Positions 57,626 to 64,000 of a stretch of 64,000 nt of DNA are shown one piece after another (the stretch's first letter is position 1; every line of letters starts with the position of its first letter). Source of the DNA: Alteromonas salexigens (lineage in GTDB: Bacteria > Pseudomonadota > Gammaproteobacteria > Enterobacterales > Alteromonadaceae); NCBI RefSeq assembly GCF_025628895.1, contig NZ_JAOTJC010000011.1, positions 62,001 through 126,000 on the forward strand, in the 5' to 3' direction. A program made the position numbers and the translations under genes. A model generated the notes under the pieces. It worked only from the letters and a program-made list of their open reading frames with translations, had not been told where the DNA came from and did not search any database.

Positions 57626-60286
57626 TTATTTCCCTGGCAGGTACTTTCGCAATATTTCTATAACATTGGCCCGTTTTACCGGCTTGGTAAGATAATCGTT
57701 CATCCCGGCCTCGTGCGCAGTTTGCCGGTCTTCCTTCATCGCATTGGCGGATAACCCGATAATAGGCAGCGCATTGTGGCCCTTGCGGCGGAGTGCGCGG
57801 GTACATTCATAACCGTCCATTTCAGGCATCTGCACATCCATCAGGATGAGATCATAGTGGGGGGAGTTTTCAATTTTACGCAGCGCCTGCACGCCATCTT
57901 CTGCCACGTCGTAAGAAAGTTCCAGATCCCTGAGCAATTCGCCGGTAACAATCTGATTGATGGTATTGTCCTCTACCAACAACACGTGCCCCTCCAGCTC
58001 TACAATATCGCTTTGGTGATCATACACCACGGGTTCTGAAGTGATCTGCTGTAGCTCTTTAACAAAGCGTTCAAATTGCAGCGGCGTGAAGGGGTGCACC
58101 AATATAGGCCCGGTCCAGTCAGAAAGCAGTTTGCCCTGAATTGAGCCAATCTGTGTATTCACCACTAACCCGACTTTACAGGAGGCGACTTGCAACCGCC
58201 TGAGTGAATTAGCATGCGCCCTTAATGTGCCCGGGTTGTCTATATCAACAAGCATGCATGGCGGAATAGTGTTAATGGTAGTGAGGTAGCTCAATGGCAG
58301 TGGCTCTCCCGTAAGTCCAGCCACGTCACGATAGGCTGCGCTGAGCAATGGTTGGTCGCTCACATACACGCTGTGCTCAGGTAAGGGCGGTACACCAGTC
58401 AGGATACCCTGCTGACCTTTGAATGCCCGCAGGGGAAGAGTTACCCTGAACAGGCTGCCTTTACCGGGTGCCGACTCCGCTTCCAGTTTGCCTTTCATCA
58501 ATTCGGTGAGTTGTTTAACAATAGTTAGGCCGAGGCCGGTACCACCAAAGCGGCGGTTGGTTGAGCCATCCGCCTGCGTGAAAGGCTGGAAGATACGGGC
58601 CAGTTGGTGGTCAGACATGCCGATACCGGTGTCTTTCACCTCAATGACCAGTGATAATTCATTACCCTTATCGTTCAGGGTGCCAAAAAAGCTAATATTA
58701 ATTTCGCCCTGCTCGGTAAACTTCACAGCGTTGGTTCCCAAATTCATGAGCACCTGAGCAATTCGTAGTGGGTCGCCCACTACCTGGGGCGGCAAATTCG
58801 GATCCACGGTTAGTATCACTGACAGGTTTTTCTCCTGAGCGCGCAGGGCAATAACAGCCACCAGGTTGTCAAAGATGGAGTGCAGGGAAAAGCTCACGTT
58901 TTCAATTTCAAGCTTTCCGGCTTCAATCTTAGAAAAGTCCAGAATGTCATTAATTACACTCATCAGGATCTGACTGGAGTAGGCCGCTTTGTCCAGGTAG
59001 CTTTTCATCGTTGGCGACATAGGTTGTTGCTGAGCAAGTTCAATCAACCCAATAACCCCATTCATCGGCGTACGAATTTCATGGCTCATGTTCGCTAAAA
59101 ACAGGCTTTTAGACGCTGTCGCCTGCTCGGCACGTTGTTTTTGTGCAGCGAGTTCTTTATTGAGCGACTCCATCTGTGCGTTGGCTTCGCGGGCGGCTTT
59201 CAACAGCTGCTCAGTCTGACGGTTTTTGTCACTGAACACATGGGCCGCAGTGGCCAGCGCGCCAATTTCATCATTGCGTTTGATACCCGGAATGGTGGCC
59301 ACATTTTCGCCCCCGGAGAGCCGTGTGAAAACCTCAGTGATGGACCGGATAGGCCCCAGAATGCGCAACCAGGTAAACACTGCTGCACTGAGCGCCAACA
59401 GGATGGCAAACAGCGAAAACAACTCGCCATTGATTTGCGCCCGGGCTGCCTGGCGCTGAGATTGCTGACGGACCTTATCTGTATAGCGGGTAACCTGTTC
59501 AGCCAGTTCACCACTTAGGAACAGAAACTCGTTAGCCGATCCCGCCATCACCACATTCACCAAAAACAAATTACCCTGAGTGATCTGAGTAAGCAGAAAG
59601 AACTCATCTTCAGCGCGTTTTATTAACGGCAGGAGGGAGCCAAAACGCGGTTCTGGCATGCTTGCCACTTGTTCGCGCATGGTTTGCAGGGCGGTATTAA
59701 AGGTTTCAATGCGTTGTATGCTGGGGGTGAGCAGATAATGTAACGATGCGTTTTCCGCGCTGTCCAGGGTCAGGTTTAATTCATTGAGAAACACCGAGGA
59801 GATGCCGGGCTCCTGTGAAAGCTCCTGCAACGCTTTGCGTAGTGCAATAATGTCGCGCACTGAACCCGCCGTCACCAGCTCATCCCGACGGGCCCGTGAC
59901 TCCACTACCGCGGTGAAATTTTCCTGATAATCTTCCAGGTGTGAGCGCATCCGTTCCAGCACATTTTCGCTGGTTAACGCATTTTGTAACGAGACGGGAG
60001 ATGCCTGCAGCTTATCCAGCTTGCGGGTGATGGCCTGCATCAGCCGTTCAAAGCGATTCACCGTTGACTCACTGGCGGTCTCTTTGAAAATGAGCACGTT
60101 CCGCTGCAAGTCCAGTACATCCCGCTCCAGCTCTTTCACCAGACTGAGATCGTCCATGGCCTGGCGTGTGGTGGCCAGCCCTTCGTTTAATACCTGTTGA
60201 TTCTGCCGGGCCAGGATCCCCTGAATAAGCAATAGCGACACCAGCGCAATTAACACAACAATCAGCTGGGTTCGAATAGACGACAT
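57626..60286 (-). CDS. TorS-like hybrid histidine kinase
   Basis: 886 residues from ATG 60286 (AGGG 8 bases upstream; GTG 60292 is also in frame). TM1 (TQLIVVLIALVSLLLIQGIL), a long helical periplasmic domain (about 30-290) as in TorS, TM2, HAMP (about 310-365), HisKA with FLANMSHEIRTPMNGVIGLI, HATPase with LGTNAVKFTEQGEI and GTGLGLTIV, and a C-terminal receiver (LLVEDNTIN, LMDVQMPEMDG, TKPV). There is no HPt. It is 13 bases downstream of the solute-binding protein gene, so the ligand probably reaches it via that protein (inference). No partner response regulator is adjacent. Confidence 0.92.
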   Translation of the reverse strand: MSSIRTQLIVVLIALVSLLLIQGILARQNQQVLNEGLATTRQAMDDLSLVKELERDVLDLQRNVLIFKETASESTVNRFERLMQAITRKLDKLQASPVSLQNALTSENVLERMRSHLEDYQENFTAVVESRARRDELVTAGSVRDIIALRKALQELSQEPGISSVFLNELNLTLDSAENASLHYLLTPSIQRIETFNTALQTMREQVASMPEPRFGSLLPLIKRAEDEFFLLTQITQGNLFLVNVVMAGSANEFLFLSGELAEQVTRYTDKVRQQSQRQAARAQINGELFSLFAILLALSAAVFTWLRILGPIRSITEVFTRLSGGENVATIPGIKRNDEIGALATAAHVFSDKNRQTEQLLKAAREANAQMESLNKELAAQKQRAEQATASKSLFLANMSHEIRTPMNGVIGLIELAQQQPMSPTMKSYLDKAAYSSQILMSVINDILDFSKIEAGKLEIENVSFSLHSIFDNLVAVIALRAQEKNLSVILTVDPNLPPQVVGDPLRIAQVLMNLGTNAVKFTEQGEINISFFGTLNDKGNELSLVIEVKDTGIGMSDHQLARIFQPFTQADGSTNRRFGGTGLGLTIVKQLTELMKGKLEAESAPGKGSLFRVTLPLRAFKGQQGILTGVPPLPEHSVYVSDQPLLSAAYRDVAGLTGEPLPLSYLTTINTIPPCMLVDIDNPGTLRAHANSLRRLQVASCKVGLVVNTQIGSIQGKLLSDWTGPILVHPFTPLQFERFVKELQQITSEPVVYDHQSDIVELEGHVLLVEDNTINQIVTGELLRDLELSYDVAEDGVQALRKIENSPHYDLILMDVQMPEMDGYECTRALRRKGHNALPIIGLSANAMKEDRQTAHEAGMNDYLTKPVKRANVIEILRKYLPGK

Positions 60287-60299
60287 ATCCACATCCCTG

Positions 60300-61565
60300 T
60301 TAGGAAGTTATAAATTCATACCACTTTTGCAAGCTGTATTCGTAGGTGGGCATAACGGTGTTCCACACCGCCACGTTACTGAAGCGGTCCTCGTAACTGC
60401 CGCCGCTGCGCTGCTCTCCCGGCTGCACCGAAACCTTACCGTCGGTGCCGGTTAATGGCTCACTGGCGGGCAATCCCTGATACCAATAGTCCCACTCGGC
60501 CTGGGTTAAGTACTGCGCAGACCGCTGAGGGTTAGAAATATAGTAGCCCTGGCGGGCAATAAACGCGCCCGGCCAGCCGGACAACCACCAGTTCATATAC
60601 TCGTAGGCGGCGTCTTTATTGCGTCCCTGGGTTGCCGCCGACAAGCACATCACGCCATGCCAGCCGCGATAACCCTCTTTGGGGGCCGCGAATCGTACCG
60701 GAATATTTTGCCCGTTTAGTGCTGATACGGCAGGGGAGAACATACTTTCAATGGTCACCCGCTTACTGCGCATAAACTGCACAGACTCAGGCACGGAGGT
60801 CCAGAAACCACTGAAATGTTGCAACTGTTTAAGTTCAATTAATACCGTAAACAGGGCATCCAGTTCTTCACGGGTCATGGCGCCAATATCATTGAAAGAC
60901 ACAAAGCCTTTCGCCTGTGCCGCGAGCGCAAGGTCAAACAGACCAATGGTGGGATCGTTAACAATCCCTACCTGACCGGAGAAACGGCTGTCCAGCAGCC
61001 AGCCCCAGCTCTCGTCACCGGCTGTGAGGTCCTCAGCGACCCGGGAGGTATCGTAGCCGAAGGAGTCCACGTTATGCACATACGGCAAAAAGCTGATGGT
61101 ATCGGTGTGGGTAGTCCCTAACGTTCCGTCATTCTGAATATGCAAAATTTTATGCGGGGCATCGCCGGCCCCCATATTTGCATTGGGGGTGACTTTTCCT
61201 GTTTTACTTAACGGATTAATTTCATCCCAGTATGTCAGCCGTTTCTTTTCAATAGGCTGAATGGCTTTTGAGCGCCACAGGATGTTGATGCTGTTGGACC
61301 ACTGCTCATACAAGTCAAAACTGGCGGGGTTCATGGACGCCTTTTGCAGCACCGCGGCACTGCCTTTCGGCTCAAACCGTAAATCGATACCTAAATCTTC
61401 AATTGCCTGCTTGCGCAGTGATTCTTGCAGGGTGACATGGGTGCCCATTACCCGTATTAACGGTTTTGGTTTGCCAATAGCAAACGGTGTGACCCCGGCA
61501 GCGAGACAATATACACCGCCTTTTAGCAGAGTGCGGCGTGTCGGGTTTGGTGAAGAGTCTGACAT
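60300..61565 (-). CDS. Tat-exported extracellular solute-binding protein (ABC type 1)
   Basis: 421 residues from ATG 61565. The start gives a twin-arginine signal, SPNPTRRTLLKGGVYCLAAGVTPFA. The body is a family-1/PotD-like binding protein (LTYWDEINPL, GIVNDPTIGLFDLALAAQAKGF, AAYEYMNWWLSG). No ABC permease or ATPase lies beside it, so it probably acts as a ligand-sensing partner of the downstream kinase, as TorT does for TorS. An in-frame GTG at 61610 would add 15 residues and displace the Tat motif. Confidence 0.85.
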   Translation of the reverse strand: MSDSSPNPTRRTLLKGGVYCLAAGVTPFAIGKPKPLIRVMGTHVTLQESLRKQAIEDLGIDLRFEPKGSAAVLQKASMNPASFDLYEQWSNSINILWRSKAIQPIEKKRLTYWDEINPLSKTGKVTPNANMGAGDAPHKILHIQNDGTLGTTHTDTISFLPYVHNVDSFGYDTSRVAEDLTAGDESWGWLLDSRFSGQVGIVNDPTIGLFDLALAAQAKGFVSFNDIGAMTREELDALFTVLIELKQLQHFSGFWTSVPESVQFMRSKRVTIESMFSPAVSALNGQNIPVRFAAPKEGYRGWHGVMCLSAATQGRNKDAAYEYMNWWLSGWPGAFIARQGYYISNPQRSAQYLTQAEWDYWYQGLPASEPLTGTDGKVSVQPGEQRSGGSYEDRFSNVAVWNTVMPTYEYSLQKWYEFITS

Positions 61566-61695
61566 TAAACGTAAACGACCAAAGCAAAAGACTTTTATCC
61601 ATTTTGGCACCGTTTAAAGGTGCATGCCAAACAAAGTTAAAGAATATCGCTGTGTTAATAACACAGGGCCCGGATTCCACCTTGTAAAAATCAAA

Positions 61696-61728
61696 ATATC
61701 AATTATATTGATATCATAATGATATCAA
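61696..61728. promoter_or_regulatory. Overlapping palindromic operator of the SPFH/Arc operon
   Basis: Two interlocked perfect palindromes: ATATCAA-TTATA-TTGATAT (61696-61714) and TTGATATCA-TAA-TGATATCAA (61708-61728), sharing the middle half-site. They lie directly before the ribosome binding site (AAGGA) of the SPFH gene. A ribbon-helix-helix repressor, which binds arrays of short half-sites, is encoded in the same operon, so autoregulation is likely. Confidence 0.7.
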
Positions 61729-61740
61729 GGAATGAGTAAG

Positions 61741-62595
61741 ATGAACGAAACCTCTGGTTTTTCAATCAACGGTTATGTAATGGCGTTACTGGTACTGCCC
61801 GCATTGCAGATTGCCACGGTGCTCTGGCTACTGACCTGGCAGGGCGGTTTAGTTGCGCTGGTGGCTATAATCCTGGTTGCTGTACTTTGGCCGGGGTTCT
61901 TTATGGTGCAACCTAATCAGGGGAAAGTGCTCACCCTGTTTGGCAGTTACGTGGGCACTGAGCGGCGCACCGGCTTGCGCTGGACTATACCACTATTTAT
62001 GCGACGGACTATTTCACTACGTATCCGCAACTTTGAGAGCGCCAGGATCAAAGTGAATGACAATCAGGGAAACCCTATTGAAATTGCTGCGATCATTGTG
62101 TGGTCAGTGACAGACACAGCTGAAGCGGTGTTCGAAGTGGATAATTACGAAAGCTTTGTCACTATTCAGAGCGAGTCGGCAGTGCGTCATATGGCCAGCA
62201 GCTTTCCCTATGATCCCCGGGACGATGAACAATCTGAAGTCGCGCTTAGGAGTCATCCCGCTGAAATTTCTGCAAGCCTGCAAGAGGAAATTCAGGCGCG
62301 CCTGGCACGGGCAGGGATCACCGTGCATGAAGCCCGGATCAGCCACCTGGCCTACGCTCAGGAGATAGCCAGCGCCATGCTGCAACGTCAGCAGGCAGCA
62401 GCTATTATCGCGGCCAGGGCGCAGATTGTAGATGGTGCCGTGGGCATGGTTGAAATGGCCCTGCGGAAACTGGCCGACGACCAGATAGTGGAACTGGACG
62501 ATGAGCGTAAGGCGCATATGGTTAGCAACTTGCTGGTGGTACTTTGCGGCGACAAAGCACCTCAGCCGGTGGTCAATTCAGGAAGTCTGTATTAA
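61741..62595 (+). CDS. SPFH/Band 7 (prohibitin-like) membrane protein
   Basis: 284 residues from ATG 61741; AAGGA (61727-61731) is spaced correctly for this start, too close for ATG 61732. Two hydrophobic stretches (about 8-50) then [24 protein letters not shown] and the SPFH fold ([22 protein letters not shown]), with a C-terminal coiled-coil-like helix ([21 protein letters not shown]). Members form ring oligomers in membrane microdomains. It is co-transcribed with the Arc-type gene, 24 bases downstream. Confidence 0.9.
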   Translation: MNETSGFSINGYVMALLVLPALQIATVLWLLTWQGGLVALVAIILVAVLWPGFFMVQPNQGKVLTLFGSYVGTERRTGLRWTIPLFMRRTISLRIRNFESARIKVNDNQGNPIEIAAIIVWSVTDTAEAVFEVDNYESFVTIQSESAVRHMASSFPYDPRDDEQSEVALRSHPAEISASLQEEIQARLARAGITVHEARISHLAYAQEIASAMLQRQQAAAIIAARAQIVDGAVGMVEMALRKLADDQIVELDDERKAHMVSNLLVVLCGDKAPQPVVNSGSLY

Positions 62596-62619
62596 GTATT
62601 TCGGCTGAACAGGAGAATT

Positions 62620-62835
62620 ATGGCAGACAAAAAAAAAGCCTATCCACTGCGCATTAACGAAAAGGTGCTGGCGGCTATGCAGCGTTGGGCAGATGATGAG
62701 TTGCGCAGTGTGAATGCACAGATTGAATACGTACTCAGAGATGCGCTGTTAAAAAACAAGCGCATCAAACTAACCGAAAAAGTCGTGACCGAAGTTGAGC
62801 TGCCGCCTGCAGACCCGCCGTCCCGTGAAGAATAA
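62620..62835 (+). CDS. Arc-type ribbon-helix-helix DNA-binding protein
   Basis: 71 residues. AYPLRINEKVLAAMQRWADD is the strand-helix of an Arc-family repressor (strand residues about 7-12 contact DNA), then RSVNAQIEYVLRDALLK. The charged tail follows. It probably binds the palindromes at 61696-61728 and controls its own operon. AGGAG lies before ATG 62620. Confidence 0.88.
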   Translation: MADKKKAYPLRINEKVLAAMQRWADDELRSVNAQIEYVLRDALLKNKRIKLTEKVVTEVELPPADPPSREE

Positions 62836-62869
62836 CCCGGGGCGGCGAGACAAGGATGGAGCGGCTACG

Positions 62870-63589
62870 TTAATTTCTGCGGCGGTATACGGCGACACCT
62901 AATAGCGCCAGTAATGCAGGAATGAACAGCGCGCCGCCGTGTTCTTCCACTACCACGACGGTTTCTTCCACAACATCATAATTTTCACTTTCCAGACTGA
63001 CATACGCTAAGTCTGCATCCCAGTAACCGTCACTGGCGGCCAGCAAAACATCACTGTGGGCATCATAAAGCTCAATTAAAATGTCGTACTCCCGGGGCGG
63101 GAAGCCTGATAGCAGGTCGCTTTCTACAATAAACGCATCATCGCTCGCTTCGCCATATACTGAGAATGTCGAGGTGACATGGATGGAGTCGTAAACATCA
63201 TTGCGGCCCAAATAGATAACAGCATACACAGGCACTGACGCAAATACTGTGTCGGCATCAAACTCCACAGTAAGGGTGGTGTAATAGCCATCATAGTCGT
63301 AGTCATTTGCTACGCTCACCCAACTGTCATAAATCCAGAACTCGGTTTCATTCAGGCTCTGGGTAGACTCCCGGGACTTACTGGTAAGGGTTGCCAGCTT
63401 TTCCCGTTTGGCCGACTTAATCTTCTGAGATGCCTGCGACTCGGCGGTCACCGGCTTATCGAACTGAAACTCACGGGATTGGGTGGTGATCTGTTCGGCC
63501 TTTGAGTGTCCGGACTCAGCCTGCGCGTGCCCGGCCAGAGACAGCACCAGCATGGTTAATGTCAGCTGTAACAGAGTTGTCGTTTTCAT
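62870..63589 (-). CDS. Choice-of-anchor H family protein with GlyGly-CTERM tail
   Basis: 239 residues from the Met that begins MKTTTLLQ (a longer in-frame GTG start would displace the signal peptide). Signal peptide ends GHAQAES. Acidic beta-rich body (YDYDGYYTTLTVEFDADTVFASV), then the C-terminus EEHGGALFIPALLALLGVAVYRRRN: GG, a TM helix and an Arg cluster, the GlyGly-CTERM sorting signal processed by rhombosortase in Alteromonadales and Vibrio. Surface protein of unknown role. Confidence 0.85.
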   Translation of the reverse strand: MKTTTLLQLTLTMLVLSLAGHAQAESGHSKAEQITTQSREFQFDKPVTAESQASQKIKSAKREKLATLTSKSRESTQSLNETEFWIYDSWVSVANDYDYDGYYTTLTVEFDADTVFASVPVYAVIYLGRNDVYDSIHVTSTFSVYGEASDDAFIVESDLLSGFPPREYDILIELYDAHSDVLLAASDGYWDADLAYVSLESENYDVVEETVVVVEEHGGALFIPALLALLGVAVYRRRN

Positions 63590-63769
63590 GTCATGTTCCT
63601 TTCGCCAGTACACAGAATACTTAGTTGATAGGCTAAGTGTGGCCCTCTGAACATGAACGAAAACTGAAATGAAACTTAACTGGGTCTTAGGGAGTGTGTG
63701 AAAGAGGGGGAAACTATGCGGCTGCGTATTTAGTAGCCAGGCAGCGCAATCACTGCCTGGCTATATAGC

Positions 63770-64000
63770 TCACTCGAAGTCGTCATCGTCATCCATCGAC
63801 TCATCACGAGGCATAAAGTATGTGCCCCAGCCGTCGTAATGGACGCCGTGCTTGTCGGCAATCTTCAATAAGGTATCGGTGTCGCTGTCCAGTTCTGGGC
63901 GGGATAGCTTACGTTCCACCACGGCATCGAAACAAAAGACGGTTCCGCCGTCATCCAGTACCAGCTCTTCGGCGTCGCTCACTTCAAAGCCGGCTTTAAA
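63770..64000 (-). CDS. rraB: RraB, regulator of RNase E activity (N-terminus outside window)
   Basis: The frame is open to the window end (FKAGFEVSDAEELVLDDGG), so about half the gene lies beyond it; the GTG near 63982 is an internal Val. It matches E. coli RraB closely: FKLGYEVTDPEELEVEDGD corresponds, then HGVHYDGWGTYF against EYDGWGTYFED and an acidic tail. RraB binds RNase E and inhibits cleavage of some transcripts. Confidence 0.88.
   Translation of the reverse strand, partial: FKAGFEVSDAEELVLDDGGTVFCFDAVVERKLSRPELDSDTDTLLKIADKHGVHYDGWGTYFMPRDESMDDDDDFE

Noticed and set aside
1-64000. CRISPR arrays, insertion sequences, prophage or integrase genes
   Set aside because: No repeat-spacer pattern, transposase or integrase sequence was seen in the window, including within the tRNA-flanked island.

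Overview
The window looks like chromosomal DNA of a marine, heterotrophic gammaproteobacterium, most likely of the Alteromonadales (Alteromonas/Salinimonas-like). The evidence is the enteric-type gene order lptG-lptF / pepA-holC-valS, an RraB-type RNase E inhibitor, a GlyGly-CTERM (rhombosortase-type) protein, a chemoreceptor and many signalling proteins. The lineage below order level is inference; no rRNA gene is present.

Layout. (1) 1-11.07 kb: a cut-off sigma-54 activator, a very large lyase-like/polysaccharide-deacetylase fusion on the minus strand, and a tightly packed plus-strand cassette (acyl carrier protein, SDR, AMP-ligase, hexapeptide acyltransferase, acyltransferase-3) that probably makes or decorates an exopolysaccharide with acyl groups. 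(2) 11.3-14.4 kb, minus strand: a chemoreceptor, then a compact three-gene locus of two tiny peptides with textbook double-glycine-type (GA) leaders followed by a 62-residue two-helix membrane protein. This is a candidate two-peptide bacteriocin with immunity protein; one peptide gene is only 129 bp. (3) 14.7-20.6 kb: a beta-CASP metallo-beta-lactamase nuclease, a secreted M36-like zinc protease and a DUF421 membrane protein. (4) 21.1-29.0 kb: eight overlapping genes for exported proteins or lipoproteins. Several share an LPP20/FlgT-N-like element, one resembles the FlgT C-terminus and one is a lytic transglycosylase, so this is a candidate undescribed cell-envelope assembly. (5) 29.2-32.6 kb: DUF302 protein, isochorismatase-fold hydrolase and glutamine-dependent NAD synthetase. 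(6) 32.7-38.5 kb: hybrid histidine kinase, REC-EAL-GAF-(dead GGDEF) protein and a REC protein. (7) 38.9-48.7 kb: copper/metal region. CopC, CopD, an NTF2-like protein, a broken glutaredoxin-MauE gene, DUF305 and a K+-channel-like protein are followed by a roughly 6 kb segment with a heavy-metal RND pump. That segment is bracketed by direct repeats of the 3' half of tRNA-Leu(CAA) plus its terminator, which marks it as an integrated island. (8) 48.8-57.6 kb: conserved housekeeping genes (tRNA-Leu, RDD protein, lptG, lptF, pepA, holC, valS, UPF0114). (9) 57.6-64 kb: Tat-exported solute-binding protein with a TorS-like hybrid kinase, an SPFH/Arc-type repressor pair behind a palindromic operator, a GlyGly-CTERM protein and the C-terminal part of rraB.

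The window therefore mixes core genes with accessory cassettes. The parts most likely to be new are the peptide/immunity locus at 13.9-14.4 kb, the envelope operon at 21.1-29.0 kb and the tRNA-flanked metal island at 42.7-48.9 kb. All functional statements rest on reading motifs by eye; no database search was run.
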